A program made the translations under genes and the position numbers. A stretch of DNA of 64,000 bases, from the NCBI GenBank assembly GCA_021209875.1, contig JAGYVD010000005.1, positions 3,882,001 through 3,946,000 on the forward strand, written 5' to 3'. This DNA comes from Rosellinia necatrix (lineage: Eukaryota > Ascomycota > Sordariomycetes > Xylariales > Xylariaceae). Below, one piece after another: positions 12,413-25,267 of this stretch. Under the pieces are notes generated by a model. That model was not told the DNA's origin, made no database searches, and saw nothing but the letters and a program-made list of their open reading frames with translations. The stretch's first letter is position 1, and the number at the start of each line of letters is the position of its first letter.

Positions 12413-14010
12413 ATCGCCGTCGCCCGGCCGGCCAAGTCGAGGCCGACATAGTGATGGCGCCAACGCTATACGGATGATCCAGTTATAAACCGTCGAAATG
12501 AGTAATCAGAGTGATGACTTGGAGGTACTCAGAACCGTTGATCGCATAGACAGACCACTCAGCTGCTTGTACGACGTATACGCATTCATTGGACACCGGC
12601 CTCTGACTGGCAAAACAGCCCGTCACACACCCTTTCAGGCGTTGACGGTGAAGCCACATATTCATAAACCAATCAGCTAATATTAGGTCCCGAGAGAGAT
12701 GAGGTTCGGGTGATCCCTTAACTCTACTTATCGTTGTCAGTCACAATGGCTTGTCCACTTGTCTCAGCTGGTGACCACACAATGGCTATGGTTATAATTA
12801 GTAGAGTAGAGCTGGCCCTGCAGTATTATCGACCCTGCTCCAGCATAATGCAGTACTCTAACGGAAGCAGAAAAGTGGCTGAATGGTATGTTCGCAAATT
12901 TTACACCCCGTCTAGAGACGCAGAAAGTGAGATTCAGCTACAGTATCTAGGGGTAGTTGCATGATGATATTGAATAAAATGCCAATAGCAAAACAGAAGC
13001 CCGCACCGCCACGACCCGCTATGATAAGTCAGCACAAGGCTCTCGTGCCGAGTTCCTAATATTGCGATACAGCTTCTTCATTATAAAAAAAGCAAGGGCC
13101 TTATAGACTCGACCACGAGACTCTCATAGCCCAAGAGGATTCCAGGCCAATCAGATGCGCAAAAGCGTTGCGAAGTAAACAAAACGCCGTGACAAGACGG
13201 ATAGCTCATCACGAATCAACCCAACGAAGGTAGATCCTTCAGGCAGTTTGGTGGTCTTCCTTTGGTCGCTTTTGCCAAATGACGGCCTTACCGTCAAGGA
13301 AGCCGCAAAAATGGGTCTACGGGACCTGATTGTTTATGGGGCGTGCCCGCAGCCGTGAGTCGCAGTCGTGAGTCGCAGTCGGCGGCAGCATTGGGTATTG
13401 AGCTGCATTAGATGTCTAACCGGACGAATATGGACAGGAACACAGAACAGGGAAAAGTCCATGAAACTATCTCAAGAGAGGCAAAGACCTGCAAGATGTG
13501 GCCTTGGAACGTACCACTTCGCGTCCTGTGGTTCGTTACTCACCACCTAACCCAGACTGAACCACCGGGCTTGTCCGAGGGCGATTGGGGTCATCGCAAG
13601 AGTCTGGTTCTATTTCCAAACTTACGGGAATCTAGCCGGGGGATGAGGGGTCATCTGGCGATCTGCAGAGCGCAGACCGCGTTCGACACACCAAGGCGGC
13701 AATCTGCGTTGTCAGTTGGGCTGGTCCCAGCCACTGGATAAGGCGTGCGTGCTTCCAGTGCTGCATCTAGTCTGCGGCAGCTGGGGCTAGGTAGGGCCGT
13801 AGGCAGGGCCGGACGGAGGGTCCTTCCAACACGGTTGGGGAACAAAAGACCATGGGTGGGTGGGCCAGTTTGGGTCGGGTTTACGGCAATCGATTTTGAG
13901 TTTGACGTTTGGCGCTGTGCTGTATGAAATCATTACCGTACGGCCTGGCCTTTCGCGTGCTTCATCAACTGCACCATCAACTGCATGCAGCCGTACCGTA
14001 CCAATGCGTA

Positions 14011-14047
<37 letters not shown>

Positions 14048-17000
14048 GTGCGGCCGAATTGGGGATAATGGTGTCCGGCCACCTCCCAGACGATCTACCG
14101 TGTAGGCAGTAGCGCTCGAAACAAGTCATTCCCCTTCTGTCATCCACCTTGTCGTAACAACTGAAACCTGCTTGAGGGCGGAATGGAGAGTGGAAACAGC
14201 GCCAAAACACATACCAGTAAGGCAGCCAGGCATGCTGTAAACAGACGCAAGCGACGCAATACCGCGCGTTTAGAGACGGAGACAGAGACAGAGGGACGGA
14301 GACGGGCACGGAGACGGATACGTCGACTGGTCAACCTGTTGTTCCCACCACCTCAATCATCGCTTGCCGAGGTGGTAGCAGCGGTAGCACCGAGAAGGTA
14401 TGTGTGTTCGTATGTATGTGTATCATGATGTACGGTATGTGTGTGTGCGTGTGTGTGTGTGTATATGTGAGTGTGTGCGCGCGCGTGCGTATGTGTGCAT
14501 CTATGTGTGTAATTGCAACCAACATCATAACAGCGAGAACCTCCTCCGGCCGCTGGGGATGTGGCGAGAATCATCCGAAACCAACTCGAGAGCAGTCTAT
14601 AACACCAGGGGGGTGGTTGGTTGCCTGAGATGCAGATTCCCTTTGGCTAAGGGACACAGGACTCCTGCCGTACCCACTTGCAGTGTCACCATTGTCTGTC
14701 CAACTTCCCTTCCCCGTTTATCCTGCTCGTTAACCATACAAGTAGTAATCCAAGCCACCTCGGTTACCCGGGTCGTGCTCATTTAACGGTGCTTCAAAGC
14801 AAGACGGTGGCCTTTCCAAACGGTAGGGGCCCAAAACGGTCGGGACAGTCAAGAATAGAGAGTACCCAGTTCGAACCCACAGTGCTCGAACGGAGCGCTA
14901 TAAATGAGGACCCCTGGACTCGAACGAGAGCCGGGTGGCCCGACAGGGGTTACAAGTTACAAATGCTCACTGCCTCACACCTGCATTATGCGGAGACGCA
15001 GCAAATTGCGACGCTGATGGTCGTTGATATGCCTATCCAGCCATGATAGACCACCACTAGTTATCCCACCATAATGTATCTAGTAGCCAATTATGTGCCA
15101 GATAGGTACCAAATCACTTTAGGCTGGGTGGTAGCTGAGGTATTGCATACTCTAGGTATCTTAGTAGACATTCAACTGAGTCGAGTCCTCACAAGCAGAG
15201 CGAGGGGAACTCGGCGTGCCCTGATAAAGAGATGTGTGCTACCCACCAGATCGCCAGGTAGATACACTAGATACCCCTCCTCCTACTAGCTATCTACAAG
15301 TACTACGTAATACAGTACTATACGTCAGGGCCACTAGTAAAAAAAAGGGGCTCTGGGCTTCAGGTCAACAAAGAGAGAAATCTGGGGGGTCACGATGGAC
15401 AGGACAGGACGGGAGAAGCACAGACACAGTCTGACTTGGCAGCAGGGACACCGCGACCCAAATTTAGTAGTATCAAGCCAATGCCACGGTGCCTGAGGTA
15501 CACCGCGCTAGCTCACTGCCGTGGCATGCACGAGGTACCGTATTAAGAGACCCATAGTGATGTACATACGTATGTGGTGAAGGAAAGTGCCCAAAGGGAT
15601 GGATGTGTCAGATACCTAAAGTCAGGTAGGCAACTACCCAGACAGTTAGGTACCTACTTCTTAGGCATTTCCCGGATGCAGGTGATACAGGTAGGTGTGG
15701 TTATGTGATAAAGCATAAACACAGAGAGGCATGGCCGGGCAGATTTAGCATTGCAGAATTCTGAGTAGTGTAGAACATTGTGTGAGACAAGAGAGTCACT
15801 GTAGTAACGTTGAGTGCATAGCTGTGCGGATGCCTCTCAAGTGTTATATCGACGTTTAAGTGGTGAGAAGGGCACCTTGCCTGCAATTGGGCATGAAGGT
15901 CGTCCGAAGGATCACTACATCCCCACATTGTGTTGCTGTCCGGTGTGACGGGAAGGGCGACAAGGTGACAATGTCCCCGGGTGATGATTGAGATACATGT
16001 GGTCCATGCTGGCCGACAGTTGGGAGCCTAAGAGACGACCCAAGGAGCAAGGGGCGGTCTGTAGCCAACCATACTGTGTGGGCCATATCAGGTACCTTGT
16101 GTACAGCATAGCAAGGGCGGCGGAGGGGGCAGCATGAGGTAGCAACATCAACAACGCCACACGGCCAGGGCTTGCCACGCCCGCGCCCACATGCCCGTGA
16201 ATGACCTAGCGGTTAGAAGCCGGCCAATCATGCGCAACAGGGAGGGCGGGTCTTAGATGGGGTTCTGGTGGACTTGGTGGCAACTCTTCTGTTATTGGTC
16301 CAATAGTGTTGTTTTTGAAGGAAACTGATGCAGCGTGCTAAACCTTCTTAGGACAGGCGGGGACAAGGGTACAAGATTGCTTGCTCCTCAGCCAATCAGG
16401 GCCGGCGCAAGTCAGCCAGGACCACTGAGGCAACTCAGCAGTGCGCCCCCAAAGCTAGACCCAGTCCACCCTCCTTTACGTTTCCTACGCTTCTCTCTGT
16501 TCAACAAAATCCATCGCCATCTCCGGCCCCAACCCAGCCCAAACCAGCTGTTCCCCCTTCTCTCCCACTCATTCGATCCTACCACACCCACCGCACAACA
16601 CTGCCGCCTTCTCCTCTCACAAGCCAACCAGCACCCAATCCGCATATCGTATCCTTACTACATCTCAAACTCCCACGTTCTCCAGCACGACAATACAGAA
16701 TTAAGAAAAAAAGAGAAAAGAAAATCAGAAATTGAAAAAGCTCTTTGATCATCTCATCTCATCTCCTCTGACCTCTACCTTCAAGAGCACTCGTTTCATT
16801 GTTACCAGTGTTTCGAGCTGAATTTTTAATACCGCATACGCACAGTTTGCTCGCCTGTCCTGACCCGCGCAACCCACCCTCAGCACAGACAACCCAAGAG
16901 CGCCCCCAACCGCGACCACCAACGTGCAACTCGCCGCATTATTCTTATCTCATCCCATCGCCAGTGACGTCCCTGCTCAAACCACACAGCCAACAACGGC

Positions 17001-17075
17001 GCCGATAATTAGATACCAACGGCCGTTACTCTTGTCCCACATAATTGTATTTCATTTTGAGGCGAAAACGGCACA
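12413..17075. other. Long gene-poor stretch upstream of the methyltransferase relic and the 195-residue gene
   Basis: About 4.7 kb holds no credible exon. It contains an AAGC microsatellite (14012-14047), a TG-rich tract (about 14424-14510), several short CCTAGGTA-like motifs, and a pyrimidine-rich then A-rich leader (about 16400-16760) that probably belongs to the 5' UTR or promoter of the gene starting at 17076. Confidence 0.55.
14012..14047 (+). repeat. AAGC microsatellite
   Basis: Nine tandem copies of the 4-bp unit AAGC. Confidence 0.95.
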
Positions 17076-17787
17076 ATGTCTGCATACTACGGCTTCAGCA
17101 CTCACCACCACCCCCATCATCAGCCAACCGCCGCGGCTGCGCCTTCGGTATCGCACAACCACCATGGAGGGCGGAATCGGAGGGCACCCAGGATGTCGGT
17201 ATCACAAAACTCCCAAAAGCAATTTCGCGGTGTGAAGTCGATGAGGGAGTTGGCGGTTGAGTCTCCTTCTGTCGTCGCTTTCCGATCACAGTTCGAAGCC
17301 AGCCGGTCCTTCGACCTTGAAGATGACATGGAGTTTTGCCCGAAGCTATTAACAGAAAATGATGTAAGTCCGTTCTCGTCACCGCATTCTCGAGCGTGTC
17401 CTCTCATGGACTCGACGCTTGAGGGGTGATGATACAGGCTATGCCGGCCCAAAGCAAAAGTGCTGATCGGAGTGTTCGTATCCCTAGCTCGTGTCCATTA
17501 GCAGTGCTTCCTCCGATCGCTCCTCTCTATCAAGCGGATCGCCCAATTCGTCCCCCACGCAGCACCCGCAACAAGTCGCGTCCCATTTCAGTTTGAATTC
17601 TACGTCGCCGGCGTTTGTGCCTCCAGCATTCCAACACCAACATTCGAGCTTGAAGCTCCATCAACCTGCTGCCACACGGACTCGCAATGCCATTCCTATC
17701 ATTAACCCCGCCAATGGCCTGACAATGTCGAGCCCGCCCCAGTCAGTGTCGCCTGCCAGGATGCACCAGATCGGACGGCGTTGGTAG
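17076..17787 (+). CDS. conserved fungal protein of unknown function
   Basis: Two exons (17076-17363, 17488-17787) give 195 residues; the donor is GAT|gtaagt and the acceptor cctag|CTC. The N-terminus is His-rich (HHHPHH). A central patch reads MRELAVESPSVVAFRSQFEASRSFDLEDDMEFCPKL across residues about 52-86, followed by Ser-rich and Pro-rich low complexity ending in RMHQIGRRW. I recognise this layout from uncharacterised sordariomycete proteins but know of no function. There is no membrane segment or enzyme motif. The long pyrimidine-rich leader upstream suggests a long 5' UTR. An alternative acceptor (atacag at about 17438) would change the frame and lose the Ser-rich part. Confidence 0.7.
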
Positions 17788-19482
17788 ATCGGTCTCCCCT
17801 CAATGGAAGGCGAGGACACACCGATAATACCTCTGTCTATCCATACTCATGAGCATTGCTACTTAGCCCTGTCTATGTAGCGCTCGTTCGCTGTACCTTT
17901 TCTCTACAGCCGGTTCATCTTGGCGGGCAACCCACACAGGCATCAGACATCAACATGATCATTTAATTTAAACTCGCAGGCTCGCTTTTTTTCGGGCTGA
18001 GTCCCACCTCCACCCACTTCTCTCCTGTATAAACATAATTATTCGACATATACGAGTGTACATGCGCAAACATTTTAATGTTGGCAGTGGACACACCCTA
18101 CATGAAGATGATCGGTACCTCTGGCCTTTTCTTAAAGACATTGGAATTACAATGAAAATATACCAGGTACGAAAGTCGGTAGCCCGCCCCTCAAGATGGG
18201 GCTGTTTGAATTCACGAATGGGCGTTCGATTAATGGCGGCTTTTGCATTTGTTCAATTGCATGGGTGTTCACGGCAACACAATCGGAGTCTTCGGTTTTT
18301 TTCATTTTGGGAGCGGTACGATCAAGGGAGTCATGAAAGGGTCATGACAACTGAGAAAAGAATACCAATACACATATAGAGCGAGTGTTTTGCGACGATT
18401 AGGGGGTCGGTCTTCGTTTGGTCCAAGCAGGCATGCGGTATCTCACAATTGGAAGGCGGGGTGCAGGTGTTTATTCTACTCGGGTCGGGTTTTTTTACTG
18501 GGAGTATCCGGTGGACAAAGAGAATCTCAACACAACGGACATGGGTTGGCTCTACGGTTGCGCGTCTTGTTTTCCGAAGCTCATGGCACGAGATGGAGTT
18601 GTGGATTGCCCACGGTTCACACGGGCTGCAAATAAATGGGTGATATCACTGTTTTTGCGCTATCATTTCTGATTCTCTGTACCACGGTGGTAATCCGTTG
18701 AGAAAATCAATTTTCACTTTTTTCTACTACACAGTGTATCCGTCATCAAGGTTACGGGGTATTCCGGGTTCAGGTGACGGTCACAAGCATCTTGTGTGTA
18801 TGAGCGAACCATGTATTGGAACGGATAAGCGAGTCGGAGATCGTTATACAGCAATGCCAACATGCCATCTCCTCAAACTGCCTCTGCGCAAATTTCTGCC
18901 TGGATCGTGTAACCTGTTGACCTCAGAATTGCATCTGGAAAACTAAGTAGCTAGGCACAGACATTATGAGGACGTCCAAATTGCCTCTAGACTATACGGA
19001 CTTTTTAGATGTGCTATGTAAGTTTAGTAGTTGGTTCTCAGCTAGTGTAAGAAAACACGAGGATGAAATCAATAAACCAATACGTTATAAATGTGTTACA
19101 GGAATGCCCAGTATTCGTTGAAGCTGCCACCGCGCCATCAGACAAGGCAGGAGTTCGCATGCAAGTCTACAACAAAGAATCCCTTTAGGTTAACCTATCT
19201 ACATAACTGGGATTTACGTAGGCAGGCAGGCGATTGAATAAGCGCGAGCCTACCCTAACTTGTTACTAGTCTACCTCTTGACTCAGCCACCCTTGTAACA
19301 TACTATCGATGACAGCAACAGCTAATCTATTTAGAAACGATCGACCCTGACAAGTTCCCAGATTACATGTGCTATTTTCATAGGGCAATCTAAAGTGATC
19401 CCGCTAGACTGGCACATTTGCTTTCATGTTACTACTAAAAGTACGTAATTAAGAATATAGTCCCTTACGTGGTAATGGCGAC
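17788..19482. other. Gene-free stretch after the 195-residue gene
   Basis: Only short frames without recognisable content. It likely begins with a 3' UTR. No RNA gene seen. Confidence 0.5.
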
Positions 19483-19708
19483 TGTCAGGTGCGACTATGA
19501 CACTGTTAGCTACTACCCGATACCTAGGGTGGTTATGGTACTGGAATTAGCCGCATATAAGGACCTTTAATACTCCCTTGGGCCTTGGGGGGTCCAGGAA
19601 TGAATTGTTTACCCTATTGAACCCTAAATATGACCCTTATACCCACCTACTACCCGCCTAATACCCAACGAAGCCTATCTATTCACTCCGTGATATACCT
19701 ATTTGACA
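19483..19708 (-). mobile_element. solo LTR, family A copy 2 (reverse orientation)
   Basis: A 226 bp unit from TGTCAGGTGC to ATTTGACA is flanked by GCGAC on both sides (19478-19482 and 19709-19713). Its reverse complement aligns along its length with 10051-10268, for example AGGGTAAACAATT and ACCACCCTAGGT. No retroelement coding sequence lies beside it. Confidence 0.85.
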
Positions 19709-20232
19709 GCGACAGACCTGGGATGTTGTCCTCCGTATATGGGTCAGGCAGGACCTTGCTTGGCTCAAGTGAAGCAATAGAAATATAAGGTCAGTTAGTG
19801 AATAGAATAGCATACCGTGTATAGCATAGAGTCTCTAGGTTGCTGATTCTATGAAAAATAAAAAGCCTGATCACGACCTTCTTGGATAAACCATGCGCTG
19901 CTTTATGGGGGGTATTAATGACGATGGTTCAATAGAACGCGCATTATTAACCATGTGTCCTCACAATGAGTCATTCGACGTAATTTGCGCCATGGTAAAA
20001 CCACATGAGGAATTAAACATCAAAAACTCTTCTTGGAGCCAAAGCTGAGTATTCTTTTGGTAAACCACCACCCAGAGAAAGGGTAGTGTTGTTATCTATT
20101 CACTAGGTTTCAACCAGGGCTAGATTTTCAGAGCAGAATGAAGATTATAATTGTCCCGTCTTCGTCACAGCCATACAGTATCAACCTCCCCAGTCTATGT
20201 GCGCATAAAGGCAATTGGGCTGAGTAATTATG
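19709..20232. other. Spacer between two LTR copies
   Basis: 524 bp between LTR copies in opposite orientation. No reverse transcriptase, integrase or primer-binding site was seen, so the two LTRs are not the ends of one element. Confidence 0.5.
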
Positions 20233-20454
20233 TGTTATATGGTGGTATTACAGAGTGAATATCTAAGATAGGCTTATTCTACGTAGTGGGTGGGTAGAAG
20301 TGTTGTTATTTAGGGTTCGACGGGGTAAATAATTGATTACTGAACGTCATAAGACCCGAGGAGGTCTTGAAGGTCCCTATGTACGTCCAATTCCAGTGCT
20401 ACTGTTACCCTAGGTGTTGGGTGGTGGCTAGTGGTGTGATAGCTGCACCTGACA
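20233..20454 (+). mobile_element. solo LTR, family A copy 3
   Basis: A 222 bp unit runs from TGTTATATGG to GCACCTGACA. The flanks are TTATG (20228-20232) and TTATA (20455-20459), a duplication differing by one G-to-A transition. It shares the CCCTAGGTGT and AGCTGCACCTGACA blocks with the other copies, but is the most diverged. Confidence 0.75.
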
Positions 20455-22400
20455 TTATAGTTTCTTGTGCAGCAATTCCCAAATGCAAGGCTTCTTGTTA
20501 TGCACGCACCTTAATTTAAAGCCTCCACTAACCTGTTATAGAAATGTTATGTTGCCTCCCATAAGTTTAAAAGTAGTTGAATACAGTTGCCGTCGTGAAA
20601 TATCCTGTAGCTTCTGTGACTTGCTTCTATCGAATGAACTCTCATTAAGCCTGGAGCATCCTTACTGACAAGGGAAGCAAGCAATTAAACGTTAACTTAA
20701 GCAACACTGTATACTAGAATAGACAGGATATAGATATAGCTATGACTGGTCGGCTGTATGTGGCTCGTCAATTCGTATATATACACACGTATAGTTATCA
20801 TCACGAGCCTGGCTCTTAATGCTGTATTGACAGTCAGAATTGCCCCTGTCCGAAATTATCTAGAAATGCGCCTGGCGGCAAAACAGTGACAATGTATAAG
20901 TGGCTATAGACGGTCAGATGTTCGGCTTGACAACATCGTACTTTTGCTATCTTAGCAACTGTGTTGTCATGGTATTGATATAGCGTTGTAATTATCCCTG
21001 TTTCGTGATGATGCGACCCAGGTAGGTCCTCGCCTATCTCTAATAGTTAGTTTAAGCTCGAACTCTTGAAAACCTGTAGAAAAGATGTAACTGTAGCTGG
21101 TACTTGTCTTAGTGAAACTAGATTTTTATTAGTATGATCACATTTGCATTTGTGCTGTGTTTATTGCTCTTTGCTTAAATATGGCATCAAGAGCTGACTG
21201 ATCATATCTCAAAATCTTAAAGAATAAGAAAGGGGGGGAAAAAAAAAAAAGAAAAGAAAAGAAAAAAGCCCATCAAAACCAAAACTATTGTGCTACAGCG
21301 TCTTAAGAACCAATGGATAATACCATTCTTTGTACGGTAAAGGGGATTGATTGTATTCACGACTTACAATGGTATCCATTGAACCGACGTACCTTGCCCC
21401 AATAGCACCTACCTAATGTGGTATTGATGAGTAATGCGCCAAGACCCAGGTGCGGTCCACTAGCTACCCAAAACAGCTTAGCCCTGAGCTCTATTTCTAG
21501 GCGATGTGTACATGCCCGAAGTATGCAGTACCTAGATACTTATTATTTGGGACCTTGGGTAATTGGCGCTTCCAATGATCATAACACTTTGTGAATTCCC
21601 CACTTTATCTCTGAGCCACAGCCCTGTGCTAGACCGCGTGGCCAGTTTTTATCAAGTTCCTGCCCTTCGGTCCAACCAACAACCTTTTCCCTCTTTTCTT
21701 CCCTTCAACATTCACACAAAAATCAATCGCAAATAATCTATCGTCAGCTTCACACATTCGTGGTTGTGAACAAGGCAAACCGGAACTTTCATCCCTTCTT
21801 TCTTTGGAAGTAGAGCAGCAGCGAAACGACAGTTGCATGCGTGAGCAAATTGGGGATAACGTGACAAAGTGATTCTCATCGGCCTCGGAGACTCGACTTC
21901 CTCTCCTGTCTCCTGTCTCCTGTCTCCTCTGCCTCACTTCATTATCTGCAACTATCCGAAATATCGGGCATTGCGTATTGATGCGAACACAGACTCGTAT
22001 CGCAGGCAAGCAGCGTACATAGTTGGCCACCAAATCTAATCAGATCCGCCTGAAGAAACGCTCTCGTTCTCCGTTCCAAGTACAAAGTATAGTGCGAGGG
22101 ACCCTCGACCAACCTGAACTGACTTGGTATTTGAGCTGCCTTGAGCGCTTTGTGGTCGCCTGGTGCACTTGCGTGATCTACCACATCCTTTTCAGCTCTT
22201 GCTTTTCAGGTCGCCACCTTGCGGGCACCACCCTTTGTTCTCCTGGTTCGCGTCCTTGCTGTCTACTACACTACAGGTATCAGCCACCGCAGTATTGCGC
22301 AGCGCATCGTGCCACGTCGCCTTAGGCTGCCTCTTTGCTGCTCATCATCTTGATCTGCCTCGTCTCGTCCCGACAACAACTTTGACAGGTACTCGACACA
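20455..22400. other. Gene-free stretch and leader of the KH gene
   Basis: No exon before 22401. It holds an A-rich tract (21236-21266) and a TCTCCTG tandem repeat (about 21901-21929). The last 200 bases are probably the 5' UTR of the KH gene. Confidence 0.5.
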
Positions 22401-24399
22401 ATGGCTGAGGTTCCAGACATTAATGCCATACTGGCTGCTCTGGGTTAGTTGAAGTGTTATTTTTACCATTGCTGATGGAACCGTATACGTTGAATGTGTC
22501 TAACATGGCTTATTTATTCTAGCCCATCAGCGCAACGCACCCACGCCTACCCAGGGTCAGCAGCCTCATTCGATTCCCCCTTACCAGGCCCAACCCCCCT
22601 CGGGCGGGTACCCGACATTACCTCCGGCAACCCAACCGCAGCAATATCCTCCTGCAAACTATTCACTACCGCAGCCCTCCGCAAGTGGGAATTTTGATTT
22701 GAGCGCCATTAGACCTGTCACCTCTGGTACTGTCAGTTTTACCGATGCTGTTGCTCAAGCCAAGGCTTATGCCGCTGAGAAAGGCTTGACCTCGTATGAA
22801 CGGCCGCCTCAGGCTTCATATCCATCACATGATGCTCGTGCTGCCGATGCCAGAATCTATAGAGGACGCTCTCGTTCTCCATCGCGTCGTGATGCCTATC
22901 GTGACAACTTCAACCCATACAGAGATGAACGACGTGATGATCGTGGTAGCCATGTTCGTGACTATGGTCGCGATCGTTCTATGTCGCCAGGCCCCAACCG
23001 GGGTCGGGCGCCCGGTACCTTTTCACCTCGTGGAGGTGGCCGTGATCGACCTGGCGATGACAATGAAGAGATGATCGAAATTGAATCCAGCCTTGTGGGC
23101 CTGATCATTGGAAGACAAGGCGAGAATCTGAGACGCGTTGAATCTGAAACGGGATGCCGAGTGCAGTTCATCTCCCCCTCGGGTGACTCCGGATCGTACC
23201 GTCAATGCAAAATCACGGGTCATCGTGCTAGACGTGCTGAAGCCAAAGCCGCCATCAATAGAATCATCGAGGATAGTGGAATGGGTGCCATCGCACGTGC
23301 CGGTCTTGATTCGTCTCATAAGGGTGGCAGAGGCCCTGGCGCCCCGGGCATTGGCGGTGCTGGTGGTGCTGGTGCCAGTGTTGGTGCTGGTACTGGTGCT
23401 GCTGCTGCTGCTGCTGCTGCTGCCGCTGCTGCTGCTGCTGGCACTGGTGCTGGCGGCCCCGCTACATTACGCGATGGAGAAGACTGTGTGCAAATCATGG
23501 TGCCTGATCGTACGGTTGGCCTCATTATTGGCCGTGGCGGCGAGACTATTAGGGATTTACAGGAACGGAGTGGTTGCCATATTAACATCGTTGGTGAATC
23601 GAAGAGTGTCAACGGCCTTCGTCCTGTTAACCTAATCGGTCCCCACCATGCAGCTGCTCAAGCCAAAGAACTGATCCTGGAAATCGTTGACAGTGATACA
23701 CGCAATGGTAGCGGCCCCGACACTAACAAACCAGCTCGTCCGCCCAAGAATGACAACTATGGTCGCGAGAGTGCTCAAGGTGGTAATGACAAGATAAATG
23801 ACTCCATCTACGTACCTTCCGAAGCAGTTGGTATGATCATCGGCAAGGGAGGCGAGACTATTCGTGAGATGCAAAACACCACAGGATGCAAGATCAACGT
23901 CTCCCAATCATCGGGGCCTGGTGAAGTTGAACGTGAAATTGGCTTGGTTGGTTCCCAAGAGGCGATCACTAGGGCCAGACGAGCAATAGAAGACAAGGTC
24001 GAGGCGGTGGTGAGTGTTCCATTGGAAGCATAACTTTCGCTTTTGCTTTTGCTGACGAACGTGTAGCGACAGAAGAATAGTGGAGGTCCCGGTGGCGCTG
24101 GCGGTCGTGGCGGGCGCAACCAGAGTCGTCGTGACTGGGATAACCCCAACTATGGCTCTCACAGCTCAAGCAATCAGCCTCCTATGACAGACGCACAGAA
24201 TCCTGCACCCGCGAATGGAGGCGCCGATCCATACGCAATGTGTAAGTCCATGCCGAGACCCAAAACAACACGCATTAAACTAACTATTGTCCCAGATGGT
24301 GGTTATCAAGCATACGTAACTCTATGGTACCAAGCCCTTGCCCAACAACAAGGTGGCGCCCAGCCGACCGGCGAGATGCCAAAGCCTCCTGGGGCATAG
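22401..24399 (+). CDS. three-KH-domain RNA-binding protein (FUBP-like)
   Basis: Four exons (22401-22443, 22523-24009, 24067-24241, 24296-24399) give 602 residues. After a Gln/Pro-rich N-terminus and an Arg/Ser/Asp-rich segment come three KH domains with GxxG loops GRQG (211-214), GRGG (351-354) and GKGG (455-458). A Gly/Ala linker with 14 alanines, encoded by a GCT/GCC triplet run (about 23398-23439), separates KH1 and KH2. The tail is RGG-like, then has a YGGYQAYVTLWYQA motif resembling the Tyr-rich C-terminal repeats of FUSE-binding proteins. Known family role: binding single-stranded RNA or DNA in transcript processing. Its fungal targets are not known to me. All splice joins are in frame. 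Confidence 0.88.
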
Positions 24400-25267
24400 C
24401 ATCCATGAGCTCACATTATGCGCTTTAATGAGTGATAATGCCTTCTCCTATTCACCCCGCGATGATGGTTCGACTACTCCGAACCCCGATGGTTGCACCG
24501 GGAAGGTTGTACCTGACATATCGAGATTCATTACGTTCCACTACTCTGTTCCGTGTATTATTTGTGATGCGGGGTTTTCTCACCGGGATCGATATTGGGG
24601 TACGACTTTACGATGCATATACCCACTGAACTGGAATTTGGTCAAGGCCCTTACGAAATCTTCTTGTGGTCACCCCCCCGACCTCCCATTTATTCATATA
24701 AGAACAAAACGTGCGCCTTCTGGACCTCTAGAAACATACAACTTGATGGAAATAATTCGGTTACGACATTTTCATCTGGCGCTCTCTGGGGCCTGGTACA
24801 CACCTACATGCGCCCGCCGCCCGGAGCCACACGATACCATGACTGAAGGGCTTACTTGAGTGGTTATTGTTCCGTTTTTCAAGGAAATATCGGAGTTCAG
24901 GAAAACCGAAAAGCATTACCCGCCCCTTTTCATATGAATCTTACTAGGCTTTCGAGTCATCCGTTGCCATGGGGCTTTTTGATGGCATCGCCTCGTTTCA
25001 CAGCAAAATAGACATTTGGCGCACAGCTCAACCAACGGATATCATTGGCAGGCATGGTTCGGTTCCGGGGAAATTGTATAGTAGGCTTAAGAGAAACAAA
25101 GTGGACCAATATATTATATTTCTGATATTTGTTTGTCTCCCCTTGCTACGTAGTGCTTGCGTATTACGCCATGAATGACACCCTGGCCCAATGTGAAGGG
25201 TCGATATTGGAAAATTATCTACACTCAATGGTATGTTCACCTGGTTCACTCGCCTTTTGTACGTCGT
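24400..25267. other. Convergent intergenic stretch
   Basis: 868 bp between the 3' ends of the KH and MetE-like genes. Probably both 3' UTRs; nothing else seen. Confidence 0.5.

Noticed and set aside
12542..13194. A possible third LTR family ending CCGTGACA at 13187-13194
   Set aside because: No matching start with a 5-bp duplication was found upstream.
14860..14945. Two B-box-like strings (GGGTTCGAAC and GTTCGAGTCC on the minus strand)
   Set aside because: No A box or foldable tRNA around them.
19483..20454. A full retrotransposon bounded by the two nearby family A LTRs
   Set aside because: The LTRs are in opposite orientation, have different target duplications and enclose only 524 bp without coding sequence.
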